In this document: one piece after another, positions 26,067 through 35,946 of the stretch | Layout of the letters: each line of letters opens with the position of its first letter | Position numbering within the stretch: position 1 is the stretch's first letter | Origin: RI-43 sp033764725 | Lineage (GTDB): Bacteria > Pseudomonadota > Alphaproteobacteria > Caulobacterales > Aquidulcibacteraceae | Direction: 5' to 3' | Length of the DNA stretch: 64,000 nucleotides | Assembly: GCA_033764725.1 (NCBI GenBank) | Contig: JANRIR010000073.1 | Coordinates: 1-64,000 of the forward strand | Position numbers and translations under genes: made by a program | Notes under the pieces: generated by a model | Databases searched by the model: none | Seen by the model: only the letters and a program-made list of their open reading frames with translations | Told to the model about the DNA's origin: nothing

Positions 26067-26315
26067 CTAGGGCGCGCGGATGGCGAAAAGGTCCGCCTCG
26101 ACCGCAACATACACGCCCGCCCAACACACCGCCGCCAGCCCCGCCGCCCACAGCGCCTTGCGGCCCAGATGATGCTGAAGGGGCGCGCCCCGCTCCGCGC
26201 CAGGGACGATCTCGGTCTGCGTCTCCGCGGCGCTGCGCGCCCCGATCGGCAGGACGACGAAGAACGCCATCCACCACAGGAGGAAATAGATCCCGAAGCC
26301 CAGCAAGGAAAACAT
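26067..26315 (-). CDS. DUF1467 family small membrane protein
   Basis: This 82-aa protein has two membrane helices (GFGIYFLLWWMAFFVVLPIG and ALWAAGLAAVCWAGVYVAV) separated by a polar loop. DUF1467 proteins occupy this slot between mce and proS in many alphaproteobacteria, and their role is unknown. The ATG at 26315 gives the family start MFSLLGFGIYFL. A palindrome-rich stretch (26019-26060) separates it from proS. Confidence 0.88.
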   Translation of the reverse strand: MFSLLGFGIYFLLWWMAFFVVLPIGARSAAETQTEIVPGAERGAPLQHHLGRKALWAAGLAAVCWAGVYVAVEADLFAIRAP

Positions 26316-26353
26316 CGCGCCTATCCGCCCTTCCCGACCTGCCGCCCCGCCGC

Positions 26354-26779
26354 TCAATGATCGGCGTGCTTCGGCGTCTCCATCAATTCCACGAGCACGC
26401 CGTTGGAATTTTTCGGATGGATGAAAATGATCAGCGTGCCATGCGCGCCGATGCGCGGCTCGCCGAGCACGGTCGCGCCCTTTGCGATCATCGCATCGCG
26501 CGCCTTGTAGATATCCTCTACCTCGAAGCACACATGGTGCTGGCCGCCGGCGGGGTTCTTCTCGAGAAATTTCCGGATCGGCGACGCATCGCCCAGCGGC
26601 TCGATCAGCTCGATCTGGCTGTTGGCGACGTTCACGAAGGCGTAGCGCACGCCCTGCGATTCCATCTCGCCGGTCTTGGTGATCGCTTCCGGCCCGACGC
26701 CATAGAACTCCAGATAGGTGCGCTTGGCCTCCTCGATCGAGGGCACCGCAACGCCGACATGGTTCAGTCGTCCGATCAT
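26354..26779 (-). CDS. mce: Methylmalonyl-CoA epimerase
   Basis: This 141-aa vicinal-oxygen-chelate protein interconverts (R)- and (S)-methylmalonyl-CoA. The metal ligands lie in GRLNHVGVAVPS (His), QIELIEP (Glu/Gln), GGQHHVCFEVEDI (His) and GVLVELMET (Glu). The ATG at 26779 matches the family start. It belongs to the rnj-mce-DUF1467-proS block. Confidence 0.95.
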   Translation of the reverse strand: MIGRLNHVGVAVPSIEEAKRTYLEFYGVGPEAITKTGEMESQGVRYAFVNVANSQIELIEPLGDASPIRKFLEKNPAGGQHHVCFEVEDIYKARDAMIAKGATVLGEPRIGAHGTLIIFIHPKNSNGVLVELMETPKHADH

Positions 26780-26805
26780 GGCTGCATCCCTTTCCTTGCC
26801 GCGCG

Positions 26806-28482
26806 TCACACGCGCATCACCACCACGTCCACCAGCGGCCGCTTGCCCCAGGCGCGCTCGGCCGCCTTGCGCACCGCGCGCATGATCGCGTTCTCCACCG
26901 CGTCGTCGTCGGCGCGATCGGCGTGATTGAGGCGCTGATACGCCGCTTCCGCCGCATCGCCCATATCGTCGACGGCGAGTTCGAACGCCTCCTCGTCGCT
27001 CGCCGGCAGGCCTTTGACGCGGACATCCGGGCCCGAAACGATGGCGTGCGATTTGGCGTGCACGGCGAGCGCGACGGTGACGAGCCCGTCGGCGCCGATG
27101 CGGCGGCGTTCGCGCAGCGCATCGTCCTCCGCATCGACGATCACGGTCCCGTCGACATAGAGCCGTCCCGCGGGGGTTTCATCGATCACTTCGGCCGGCC
27201 CGGGCGCAAGGCGTATCAGATCGCCATTGCGCGGCGCCATCGCCTGCGGCGTCTGCAGCGCGAGCGCGAACGCTTGATGCTCGAGAATGTGGCGGCGCTC
27301 GCCATGCACGGGAACCGCGATCTTTGGGCGCGCCCAGGCGTACATCTGGGCCAGTTCATCGCGCGCGGGATGACCGGATACATGCACCAGCGCGTCCTTG
27401 TCGGTGATGATGCGCACGCCGCGTTCGCTCAAGCGCTCCTGCAGCGCATAGATCGCGCTGTCGTTGCCGGGAATGACGCGCGAGGAGAAAATCACCGCAT
27501 CGCCTGCGCCCAGCGTTACGTGGCGGTGATCGCCGGCCGCGATGCGCGAAAGCGCGGCGCTCGCTTCGCCCTGGCTGCCGGTGCACAGATAGAGCACGTT
27601 TTCCGGCGGCAGATGCCCCGCTTCGCTCTCGTCGGCGAGTTCTGGAAGCCCCTGCAGCAGGCCCACGCTGCGCGCGGCGGCGGCGATCCGGTGCATCGAA
27701 CGCCCCACCAGCGCCACCGTGCGCCCGCAATCGTGCGCGGCGCGAATGACGCTGTCCATCCGCGCGACATTGGAGGCGAACGCGGTGACGACGACCTTGC
27801 GCTTCAAGGTGGCGATCAGCGCCGTCAGATTTTTGCGCACGTCGGCTTCGGAGCCCGATTCTCCCTCGACGAAAACATTCGTCGAATCGCAAACCATCGC
27901 CAGCACGCCCTCGTCGGCGATGCGCGTGAGCGCGGCCTCGTCGGTGGTCTCGCCCACGAGCGGATCGGGATCGATCTTCCAATCGCCGGTGTGCCACACG
28001 AGCCCCAGCGGCGTGCGGATCGCCACGCCGTTCGGCTCAGGGATCGAATGCGTCAACGTGATCAGTTCGAGATCGAATGGGCCGATCTGAAAGCGGCCTT
28101 TCAGGGGCACCACATTAAGCTTCACCCGGTCCAAAAGCCCGCGTTCGCGCAGCTTTTCGCGGATCAGGGCGGCGGTGAAGGGCGTGGCGTAGAGCGGCGC
28201 CTTCAGCCTGGGCCACAGCCAGCCGATGGCGCCGATATGATCCTCATGCGCGTGCGTCAGCACGATGGCCAGGATGTCCTTGCGGCGTTCCTCCAGGAAG
28301 CTCGGATCGGGCAGGATGAGATCGATTCCGGGCGTCGTGTCTTCGCGCCCGAAGGTGACGCCGATATCGACGACGATCCATTTGCGCGCCTCCGGCGGGC
28401 CAAAGCCGTAGGCGTTGAGGTTCATGCCGATTTCGCCCGAGCCGCCGAGCGGCAGGAAGACCAGTTCGTTCGCGTCGGTCAA
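26806..28482 (-). CDS. rnj: Ribonuclease J
   Basis: This 558-aa metallo-beta-lactamase/beta-CASP nuclease has 5'-3' exo- and endonuclease activity. The start of the family is ELVFLPLGGSGEIGMNLNAY. The zinc motif HAHEDHIGAI follows, with further motifs TLTHSIPEP and HTGDWKIDP. The beta-CASP domain includes SGHPARDEL. No ATG is available: a TTG at 28482 overlaps the coaX stop (TTGA) and gives the expected N-terminus. The last C-terminal helices are of usual length. Confidence 0.95.
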   Translation of the reverse strand: MTDANELVFLPLGGSGEIGMNLNAYGFGPPEARKWIVVDIGVTFGREDTTPGIDLILPDPSFLEERRKDILAIVLTHAHEDHIGAIGWLWPRLKAPLYATPFTAALIREKLRERGLLDRVKLNVVPLKGRFQIGPFDLELITLTHSIPEPNGVAIRTPLGLVWHTGDWKIDPDPLVGETTDEAALTRIADEGVLAMVCDSTNVFVEGESGSEADVRKNLTALIATLKRKVVVTAFASNVARMDSVIRAAHDCGRTVALVGRSMHRIAAAARSVGLLQGLPELADESEAGHLPPENVLYLCTGSQGEASAALSRIAAGDHRHVTLGAGDAVIFSSRVIPGNDSAIYALQERLSERGVRIITDKDALVHVSGHPARDELAQMYAWARPKIAVPVHGERRHILEHQAFALALQTPQAMAPRNGDLIRLAPGPAEVIDETPAGRLYVDGTVIVDAEDDALRERRRIGADGLVTVALAVHAKSHAIVSGPDVRVKGLPASDEEAFELAVDDMGDAAEAAYQRLNHADRADDDAVENAIMRAVRKAAERAWGKRPLVDVVVMRV

Positions 28483-29255
28483 AGCGATCCGCCGTTCCGT
28501 CTGAAGATTTCGAGCAGACCCCGCGAGGTCAGCTCCTGGTCGAAATGCTCGATCGTGGTGAATGCGCCCTCGAACAAGGACGCGACGCCGCCGGTCGCGA
28601 TCGCGGCCATTGGCGCGCCATACTCGGTGCGGATGCGTTGCGTCAGGCCTTCGATCATGTCGATCGAGCCCCAATAGATCCCCGATTGCATCGCGCGCAC
28701 GGTGTCCTTGCCGATGACGATGCCGGGATCGCGGATCTCCACGCGCGGCAGCCGCGCGGCCGCGTCGTGCAACGCCTGCAGCGACAGATTAATTCCCGGC
28801 AGAATGATGCCGCCCTCGAACGCGCCGTCGGCGCCGACGATGTCGAACGTGGTGGCGGTGCCGCTGTCGATCACGATTGCGGGCCCGCCATAGGCGATAT
28901 AGGCGCCGATGGCGTTGACGAGGCGATCGGCGCCGGCCTCGCTGGGCTTGTCGATGCGCACTTCGATGCCGAGATCAAGCCCATCTTCGCCCACGACCAT
29001 CGGTTCGACGCCGACATAACGGCGCGACAGGTTGCGCAGATTGAACAGCGCCTGGGGCACCACGGTGGAGATGATGCACGCGCTCAGGGCGTCGAACGAC
29101 AAGCCGTTGAGGCCCATCACCAGCGACAGCCAGGGGCCGTATTCGTCGGCCGTGCGCGAGGTGTCGGTAGAGGCGCGCCATTGGCCGCGCCAATCGGTTC
29201 CGTCATGGACGGCGAATTTGGTGTTGGTGTTGCCCACGTCGATGGCAAGCAGCAT
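28479..29255 (-). CDS. coaX: Type III pantothenate kinase
   Basis: This 258-aa ASKHA-fold enzyme makes 4'-phosphopantothenate, the first step of CoA synthesis. Phosphate-binding motif is LLAIDVGNTNTKFAVHD. The pantothenate-site stretch is GADRLVNAIGAY and VIDSGTATTFDIV carries the second phosphate motif. It sits between birA (6 nt gap) and rnj (4-nt overlap). Confidence 0.95.
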   Translation of the reverse strand: MLLAIDVGNTNTKFAVHDGTDWRGQWRASTDTSRTADEYGPWLSLVMGLNGLSFDALSACIISTVVPQALFNLRNLSRRYVGVEPMVVGEDGLDLGIEVRIDKPSEAGADRLVNAIGAYIAYGGPAIVIDSGTATTFDIVGADGAFEGGIILPGINLSLQALHDAAARLPRVEIRDPGIVIGKDTVRAMQSGIYWGSIDMIEGLTQRIRTEYGAPMAAIATGGVASLFEGAFTTIEHFDQELTSRGLLEIFRRNGGSL

Positions 29256-29261
29256 GGCCGG

Positions 29262-30014
29262 TCAGCTTTCCGTGGGCGAGAAATGCACGTCGCCCGCTGC
29301 TATGAGACGCAACCCTTCCGGGGTTTCAAGCTCAAGCTCGCCGCGGGGGGAAAGCCCGCGCGCGATCCCCTCGATCCGCGTCTCGCCGATCTGGGCGCTG
29401 GCGCGCGCGCCCAGGCCGTGCGCCCGCGCCAGCCATGCGGTGCGGATCGTGGCGAAGCCGTCCTGCTCGAGCGCGCCCGCCAGCGCTTCGAGGCGCCCGC
29501 GCACGGAGTCCAGAAAGACCTCCGGCGCCGGCGCGGCGACGCCCGGGGGCAGACGCAGCGCGAGCGCGGCGGTGGGATAGCCCGCATCACCCGGCGCGCC
29601 GGCCAGGTTCACGCCGAAGCCGAGCGCGAACCATGTCACGCCGGCGCCCGCGGCGCCGCTGTCGAGCAGCACCCCGGCCGCCTTGCGCCCGTCGAGCAGC
29701 ACGTCATTGGGCCATTTCAGCGTGGCGCAGGGCGCGCCCGCAGCGTCGTCGAGCGCCTCGGCGATGGCGATGCCGGCGGCGAAGCCGAGCAGCGCGATCG
29801 CCGCCGGCGGCGCCGGCGTCGCGCCGAAATACGTCGCCATCAGATTGCCCGGCACGGTCGTCCAGGCGCGCCCGCGGCGGCCGCGTCCGGCGGTCTGCAG
29901 CCGCGCCAGAAGCCAGGCCGGGCCGAGATCGCCGAAATCGGCGCGCCGGCGCGCCTCGAGCATGGTGGAATCGATCTCGTCGAACACGGCGAGCGGCGCG
30001 CCGAGCGCGAGCAT
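29262..30014 (-). CDS. birA: Biotin--[acetyl-CoA-carboxylase] ligase
   Basis: This 250-aa enzyme attaches biotin to the BCCP subunit of acetyl-CoA carboxylase. Biotinyl-AMP loop is QTAGRGRRGRAWT and the core motif is LKWPNDVLLDGRKAAGVLLD. It lacks the N-terminal DNA-binding domain, so it is not a repressor. The ATG at 30014 shares a base with the nuoN stop (TGATG), showing coupling to the complex I operon. Confidence 0.94.
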   Translation of the reverse strand: MLALGAPLAVFDEIDSTMLEARRRADFGDLGPAWLLARLQTAGRGRRGRAWTTVPGNLMATYFGATPAPPAAIALLGFAAGIAIAEALDDAAGAPCATLKWPNDVLLDGRKAAGVLLDSGAAGAGVTWFALGFGVNLAGAPGDAGYPTAALALRLPPGVAAPAPEVFLDSVRGRLEALAGALEQDGFATIRTAWLARAHGLGARASAQIGETRIEGIARGLSPRGELELETPEGLRLIAAGDVHFSPTES

Positions 30015-31462
30015 CAGAAGCTTGTCGCCGCAGCGATGTCGGCCCAGCGTTCCAGCATGCCCAACGCGACGGCGAGGATCGGGAAGGTCAGCGCTGTGGC
30101 GGCCGCCGCCGTCAGCATCGCGCCGCCGGGCGCGCCGACCAGCGCCGGCGCCGGCGGGCGAAACCAGACGCTTGCCAGAATACGCAAATAGTACGCCGCC
30201 GCGATCACCGCGCACACGCCGCCCAGCACCGCAAGCCAGGCAAGACCGGCGCCCGCCGCCGCCGCGAACACCGTGAACTTGCCGAAGAAGCCGGCGAGCG
30301 GGGGAATGCCGGCGAGCGAGAACAACAGCACGGTGAACATGGCCGCCGCGAACGGCTGGCGCGCGCCGACGCCGGCGAGATCGTCGATCGTCTCGACATG
30401 CGTCCCGTCGCGGCGCAAGGCGAGCACGAGCGCGAAGACGCCGATCGTCGCCGGCAGATAGAACGCCATGTACAGCAGCGCCGAGGACGCGCCCTCCACG
30501 CCGCCCGCCGACAGCCCCATCAGCGCGAAGCCGACATTGGCGACCGACGAATACGCCATCAGCCGCTTCAGATTGGTCTGCATCAGCGCAGCGATCGAAC
30601 CCACCACCATTGAGATCGCCGACAGCGCGACAACGACCTGGCGCCATTGCTCGGTCATGTCTTCGAAAGGCGCATAAAGCACGCGCGCCATCAGCGCGAT
30701 CGCGGCCATTTTCGGCGCCGCGGCGAAGAACGCCGTCACCGGCGTCGGCGCGCCTTCATAGACGTCAGGCGTCCACATGTGGAACGGCGCGGCGCTCATC
30801 TTGAAGGCGAGCGCGCACAGAACGAGCACCAGCCCGAACAATAGCCCCACGCCGCCGTCCTGCGCGGCCGCGGCGATGGCGTCGAACCGCACCGATCCGG
30901 TGAAGCCGTAGATATAGGACGCGCCGAACAACAGGAGGCCGGAGGCGATGGCGCCGAGCACGAAATATTTGATGCCGGCTTCGGAGGATTTGGCGTCGTC
31001 GCGGCGCCACGCCGCCATGACATAGGCCGCAAGGCTTTGCAGCTCGAGCCCGACATAGAGCGTGATCAGGTCGTTGGCGGAGACCATCACGAACATGCCG
31101 AGCACCGCGAGCCCGGTCATGATCGGAAACTCGAAGCGGCTCTGCCGCGTCGCGCTGAAATAATCGGCGCCGAGCAGCAGCGTCGCGGCGGCGCAGAAGC
31201 CGATCACCGCCTTGGTGAAGCCGGCGAAGCCGTCGACCACGAGCGCGCCGCCGAACAGGATCTGCGGCGTCTGCGGGCTCCAGGAAAACGCCAGCGCGCC
31301 GGCGGCTGCGAAGGTCGCGGCGCCGAGCGCGGCCAGAAGGCCTGCTGCCTTGTCCTTGCCCCACGCGCCGATCACGACGGCGATCAGCGCAAAGGCGGCC
31401 AGCGCCAGCTCCGGCGCCGCCCAATGCACGTTCCACAGGAACGGTTGCGCTTCGGCGGTCAT
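30014..31462 (-). CDS. nuoN: NADH-quinone oxidoreductase subunit N
   Basis: This 482-aa antiporter-like membrane subunit of complex I has about 14 helices. Proton-channel residues lie in the KSSEAGIKYFVLGAIASGLLLFG and FKMSAAPFHMWTPDVYEGAPTPVTAF segments. It is last of the nuo genes and overlaps nuoM by 4 nt (ATGA). Confidence 0.96.
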   Translation of the reverse strand: MTAEAQPFLWNVHWAAPELALAAFALIAVVIGAWGKDKAAGLLAALGAATFAAAGALAFSWSPQTPQILFGGALVVDGFAGFTKAVIGFCAAATLLLGADYFSATRQSRFEFPIMTGLAVLGMFVMVSANDLITLYVGLELQSLAAYVMAAWRRDDAKSSEAGIKYFVLGAIASGLLLFGASYIYGFTGSVRFDAIAAAAQDGGVGLLFGLVLVLCALAFKMSAAPFHMWTPDVYEGAPTPVTAFFAAAPKMAAIALMARVLYAPFEDMTEQWRQVVVALSAISMVVGSIAALMQTNLKRLMAYSSVANVGFALMGLSAGGVEGASSALLYMAFYLPATIGVFALVLALRRDGTHVETIDDLAGVGARQPFAAAMFTVLLFSLAGIPPLAGFFGKFTVFAAAAGAGLAWLAVLGGVCAVIAAAYYLRILASVWFRPPAPALVGAPGGAMLTAAAATALTFPILAVALGMLERWADIAAATSF

Positions 31463-32955
31463 GGCGCAGCGCTCCGGGCGGCTGCAAGCGCCTCGACGAT
31501 CGTCTGCGCCGAGACGCGCGTGAAATCCAGCGCAAGGCTCGGCGCGAGGCCCAGGATCAGCGCAGCGGCGACCAGCGGCGCGAACGTGATCCATTCGCGC
31601 GCATCGAGATCGGCGATGGCGGCGAGTTTGGGATTGTCGAGCGTGCCGAAGGCGACCTTGCGATAGAGCGTCAACGCATAGACAGCCGACAGGATGACCC
31701 CCACGCACGCGCCCGCCGCGACCCACGGATTGACCTGGAACGCCCCCGTCATGGTCAGGATTTCACCGGGGAAGCCGCTCAAACCCGGCAGGCCGACATT
31801 GCCCATGGTGAACAGCATGAACACCGCGGCATACACCGGCATGCGGTGCACGAGCCCGCCATAGAAGGCGATCTCGCGGGTGTGCATGCGGTCATAGACG
31901 ACGCCGACGCACAGGAACAACGCGCCCGAAATCACGCCGTGCGACAGCATCTGGAAGATGGCGCCCTGCACGCCCTGCTCGTTGCCGGCGAAGATGCCCA
32001 TCGTCACGAAGCCCATATGGGCGACGGACGAATAGGCGATCAGCTTCTTGATGTCGGTCTGCCGGAAGGCGACCAGCGAGGCGTAGACGATCGCGATCAC
32101 GCTCAGGGCGAACACCAGCGGCGCAAACAGCGCCGAGGCATCGGGGAACATCGGCAGCGAAAAGCGCAGGAAGCCGTAGCCGCCCATTTTCAACAGAATC
32201 GCGGCGAGCACGACGGATGCGGCCGTCGGCGCCTCGACGTGCGCGTCGGGCAGCCAGGTGTGCACCGGCCACATCGGCATCTTCACCGCGAAGGAGGCGA
32301 AGAACGCGAGCCACAGCCAGGTCTGCAGCGCGGGATCGAAGCCGTGCGCGGTGAGCTCCGGAATGCTCGTCGTGCCGGCCTCTAGCGCCATCACCACGAT
32401 CGCCACGAGCATCAGGATCGAGCCCAACAGCGTGTAGAGAAAGAACTTGAACGCCGCATAGATGCGCCGCGCGCCGCCCCAAACCCCGATGAGAATGAAC
32501 ATCGGAATGAGGCCGGCCTCAAAGAAGACGTAGAACACCACGATGTCGAGCGCGGCGAACACGCCGATCATCAGGGTTTCCAAAATCAGGAACAGCGTCA
32601 TGTAGGACGCGACCTGCTTGTCAATCGACCAGCTCGCCAGGATGCACAGCGGCATGAGCGCCGTGGTCAGCACGATCAGCGCCAGCGCCAGCCCGTCGAC
32701 GCCCATATGGTACGACACGCCAAACGCCCATGGCGTGCGCTCGACGAATTGATAGCCGGGCGCTGCAGGATCGAAGCCGGCCAGGATGATCATGCTGACG
32801 ATGAACGCAGCGATCGTGACGATCAGCGCCATCAGCTTCACGCCGCGATCGAGCCCGGGATTGTCGCCCGACGCGCTCCAGCGCGCGGCCATGATCAACA
32901 GCGCGCCCGCCGCCGGCAGGAACGTCATGATCGACAGAAGCGGCAGGCCGTTCAT
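31459..32955 (-). CDS. nuoM: NADH-quinone oxidoreductase subunit M
   Basis: This 498-aa antiporter-like subunit has the conserved FFEAGLIPMFILIGVWGG and KMPMWPVHTWLPDAHVEAPTAASVVLAAILLKMGGYG segments that carry the key Glu and Lys of the proton path. The ATG at 32955 overlaps the nuoL stop by 4 nt. Confidence 0.97.
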   Translation of the reverse strand: MNGLPLLSIMTFLPAAGALLIMAARWSASGDNPGLDRGVKLMALIVTIAAFIVSMIILAGFDPAAPGYQFVERTPWAFGVSYHMGVDGLALALIVLTTALMPLCILASWSIDKQVASYMTLFLILETLMIGVFAALDIVVFYVFFEAGLIPMFILIGVWGGARRIYAAFKFFLYTLLGSILMLVAIVVMALEAGTTSIPELTAHGFDPALQTWLWLAFFASFAVKMPMWPVHTWLPDAHVEAPTAASVVLAAILLKMGGYGFLRFSLPMFPDASALFAPLVFALSVIAIVYASLVAFRQTDIKKLIAYSSVAHMGFVTMGIFAGNEQGVQGAIFQMLSHGVISGALFLCVGVVYDRMHTREIAFYGGLVHRMPVYAAVFMLFTMGNVGLPGLSGFPGEILTMTGAFQVNPWVAAGACVGVILSAVYALTLYRKVAFGTLDNPKLAAIADLDAREWITFAPLVAAALILGLAPSLALDFTRVSAQTIVEALAAARSAAP

Positions 32956-35009
32956 GGCGCCGCTCCCGCGCCGCCGGCCCAAATCGCGTAGGCGCCGAAG
33001 CCCACCGCCGCCGCCAGCATCAGGAAGCCGTAATGATAGACGTATCCGGTCTGCGCGCGGCGCATCTGGCGCGCAGCCAGTCGCGCCGTCGAGGCCACGC
33101 CGTCAGGGCCGAGCCCGTCGATGAGCCGCTGATCGCCGCCCTTCCAGAGGAGATCGCCGAGCGCGCGCGCGCCCTTCACGAAGATGAAGTCGTAGATCTC
33201 GTCGAAAAACCATTTGCGGTAGAGGAAGGCATGCAACGGCCCGCCCGCCGCGGCGATGCGCGCACCGAGACCCTGGTTCAACAGGTAGAAGAACACCGCG
33301 AACAGAAAGCCCACGGCCGTGACCGCCAGCGGCGCCCAGATCACCCAGGCCGGGGGATGGTGGTGCTCGCCATGCGCGAGATGCAGCGCATCGCGCCAGA
33401 ACGGGCCCGACAATTCGCCGACGAAATATGGCTTGAACGCAAAGCCCGCAAATACCGCGCCGGCCGCGAGCACGAACAGCGGCACGAGCATCACCCAAGG
33501 CGATTCATGCGCCGGCGCCGCGCCGTCGTCGCGGCCGCCGTGCTGCGCGGGCGCATGCGCGTCGGCGGCGTGGGCGCCATGATCGTCATGCGCATCATGG
33601 CCGTCATGGGCATGCGCATCGTGGGCGGCGCCCCGATAGCGTCCCTCGAACGTCATGAAGATCAGGCGCCAGGAATAGAAGCTCGTCAGCAGCGCTGCGC
33701 CGAGCCCCGCCCAGAACGCCAGTTCGCCGCCGATGCGCCCGGCATGTCCCGCCGCATAGGCCGCCTCGATGGCGGCGTCCTTGGAATAGAAGCCCGCAAA
33801 GCCGAACACGCCGGGAATGCCGAAGCCGATCAGGGCGAGCGTGCCGATCACCATCATCGCGTACGTGGTGGGCATGGGTTTGCGCACGCCGCCCATGTTG
33901 CGCATGTCCTGCTCGTGATGCAGGCCATGGATCACCGAGCCCGAGCCCAGGAACAAAAGCGCCTTGAAGAAGGCGTGCGTGAACAGATGGAACATCGCCA
34001 CGCCATAGGCGCCGACGCCGGCGGCGAAGAACATGTAGCCGAGCTGCGAACACGTCGAATACGCCACGACGCGCTTGATGTCGTTCTGCGCCAGACCCAC
34101 GGTGGCCGCGAAAAACGCCGTGATCGCGCCGATGATGGTGACGAAGCCGGCCGCGTTCGGCGCGAGTTCGAACAGGTCCGAGCAGCGGCACACCATGAAC
34201 ACGCCCGCCGTCACCATGGTGGCGGCGTGGATCAGCGCCGACACGGGCGTTGGGCCCTCCATCGCGTCGGGCAGCCACACATGCAGGAAGAATTGCGCGC
34301 TCTTGCCCATCGCGCCGATGAACAGGAGCACCGCGATCGTCTCGACCGCCGGAACCTGCAGTGCGCCCACCACGAGCATCAGATCAGGCCGGGCCTCCGC
34401 GGCGGCGAACACCTCGTCGAAGCGGATTGAGCCATAGCAGAAGAACGCCGCCATGATGCCGAGCGCGAAGCCGAAATCGCCTACGCGATTGACCACGAAC
34501 GCCTTGATCGCGGCGTCATTGGCGGAGCGCTTGTCGAACCAGAAGCCGATCAGCAGATAGGACGCGACGCCCACGCCCTCCCAGCCGAAGAACATCTGCA
34601 GGAAGTCGTTCGCAGTCACCAGCGCGAGCATCGCGAACGTGACGAAGGACAGATACGAAAAGAAGCGCGCCTTGTGCGGATCCTCGGCCATGTAGCCGAT
34701 GGAATAGACATGCACGAGGAACGACACGCTCGTGACGACGACGAGCATCACGGCCGAGAGCGCGTCGATGCGCACCGACCACGTGGAGCTGAAGCCGCCG
34801 ACATCGATGAAGCGGAACAGCTCGATGACGCGCGCGTCGCCCCCGAACCAGGTGAAGTCGGCGAAAATGTACAGCGACAGCGCCAGCGCCACGCCGACCG
34901 ACGCCGTCGTCACCGCCATCGCCAGGCGATCGCCCAGATAGCGCTGGAACAGGCCCGCGATGAGCGCGCCGAGCAGCGGCGACAAGACGACGATGGGCTC
35001 GAACGGCAT
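32952..35009 (-). CDS. nuoL: NADH-quinone oxidoreductase subunit L
   Basis: This 685-aa antiporter-like subunit carries the C-terminal lateral helix of complex I. Conserved parts are GWEGVGVASYLLIGFWF, KSAQFFLHVWLPDAMEGPTPVSALIHAATMVTAGVFM and STCSQLGYMFFAAG. A cytosolic or periplasmic loop near residues 455-500 (about 33510-33635) is strikingly His/Asp/Ala-rich, with repeated HDAHAHDGHDAHDDHG-type sequence that could bind metals. Relatives have a shorter loop here. Confidence 0.97.
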   Translation of the reverse strand: MPFEPIVVLSPLLGALIAGLFQRYLGDRLAMAVTTASVGVALALSLYIFADFTWFGGDARVIELFRFIDVGGFSSTWSVRIDALSAVMLVVVTSVSFLVHVYSIGYMAEDPHKARFFSYLSFVTFAMLALVTANDFLQMFFGWEGVGVASYLLIGFWFDKRSANDAAIKAFVVNRVGDFGFALGIMAAFFCYGSIRFDEVFAAAEARPDLMLVVGALQVPAVETIAVLLFIGAMGKSAQFFLHVWLPDAMEGPTPVSALIHAATMVTAGVFMVCRCSDLFELAPNAAGFVTIIGAITAFFAATVGLAQNDIKRVVAYSTCSQLGYMFFAAGVGAYGVAMFHLFTHAFFKALLFLGSGSVIHGLHHEQDMRNMGGVRKPMPTTYAMMVIGTLALIGFGIPGVFGFAGFYSKDAAIEAAYAAGHAGRIGGELAFWAGLGAALLTSFYSWRLIFMTFEGRYRGAAHDAHAHDGHDAHDDHGAHAADAHAPAQHGGRDDGAAPAHESPWVMLVPLFVLAAGAVFAGFAFKPYFVGELSGPFWRDALHLAHGEHHHPPAWVIWAPLAVTAVGFLFAVFFYLLNQGLGARIAAAGGPLHAFLYRKWFFDEIYDFIFVKGARALGDLLWKGGDQRLIDGLGPDGVASTARLAARQMRRAQTGYVYHYGFLMLAAAVGFGAYAIWAGGAGAAP

Positions 35010-35012
35010 CCG

Positions 35013-35321
35013 TCAGCCCTTCATCAAATTGATGTCTTCGACGGCGATGCCGCCGCGATTGCGGAAATAGGTGACCAGGATGGCGAGGCCGACGGCGGCC
35101 TCTGCGGCCGCGACCGTCAACACCATCATGGCGAAGATCTGCCCCTCCAGATTGTTCAGGAAGGCGGAGAAGGCGACGAGGTTGATGTTCACCGAGAGCA
35201 GCACAAGCTCGATCGACATCAGGATGACGATGACGTTCTTGCGATTCACGAAAATGCCGAACACGCCGATCGTGAACAGCGCGGCGGCGACGAACAGATA
35301 ATGCTCCAGCCCGATCTGCAT
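35013..35321 (-). CDS. nuoK: NADH-quinone oxidoreductase subunit K
   Basis: This 102-aa three-helix subunit has the conserved membrane Glu residues in VILMSIELVLLSVNIN and VLTVAAAEAAVGLAILV, both needed for proton coupling. It lies 4 nt downstream of nuoJ and 3 nt upstream of nuoL. Confidence 0.97.
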   Translation of the reverse strand: MQIGLEHYLFVAAALFTIGVFGIFVNRKNVIVILMSIELVLLSVNINLVAFSAFLNNLEGQIFAMMVLTVAAAEAAVGLAILVTYFRNRGGIAVEDINLMKG

Positions 35322-35325
35322 CGCC

Positions 35326-35946
35326 TCAGCCCTCTGCGCCCAGGCCCTGGCCGGGCTTGACGTCCTTCAGCTCCACGCCCTGTGCGCGCCGGCGTCCGAC
35401 CTGGGCGGCGACGTCCTGACGGCGCACGCCGGGGCGCTCGCGCAAGGTCAGCACGATGGCGCCGACCATCGCCACGAACAGCACCATGCCGGCGAGCTGA
35501 AACACGACGATATAATCCGTGTAGAGCACGCGCCCGATGGCTTCGGCGTTGGTGACGCCGCTCTCGGCCGCAAGCGGCGTGGCGGGACGGCCTTGCGCGG
35601 CCTGCATGGCGGCGTTCGAGATGAGGCCAAGCTCGGCGAACATGGCGAGCGCCACCAGCGCGCCCAGGGGCAGATAATTCAGAAAACCCGATTTCAGTTC
35701 GGCGAAATCGACGTCGAGCATCATGACGACGAACAGAAACAACACCGCCACCGCGCCGACATAGACGACCACCAGCAGCATCGCGAGAAATTCCGCGCCC
35801 ATGAGCACGAACAGACCTGCGGCGGTGAAGAAGGTGAGGATGAGGAACAGCACCGAATGCACCGGGTTGCGCGCGGAGATCACCCCGAACGCAGAGACCA
35901 CCGCGGTCGCCGCCAGCGCATAGAAGGCGAAAGCCGAAGCGATCAT
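35326..35946 (-). CDS. nuoJ: NADH-quinone oxidoreductase subunit J
   Basis: This 206-aa subunit has five membrane helices. ARNPVHSVLFLILTFFTAAGLFVLMGAEFLAMLLVVVYVGAVAVLFLFVVMMLDVD includes the pi-bulge helix TMH3 that gates proton flow. The C-terminal tail is polar. It overlaps nuoI by 4 nt. Confidence 0.96.
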   Translation of the reverse strand: MIASAFAFYALAATAVVSAFGVISARNPVHSVLFLILTFFTAAGLFVLMGAEFLAMLLVVVYVGAVAVLFLFVVMMLDVDFAELKSGFLNYLPLGALVALAMFAELGLISNAAMQAAQGRPATPLAAESGVTNAEAIGRVLYTDYIVVFQLAGMVLFVAMVGAIVLTLRERPGVRRQDVAAQVGRRRAQGVELKDVKPGQGLGAEG

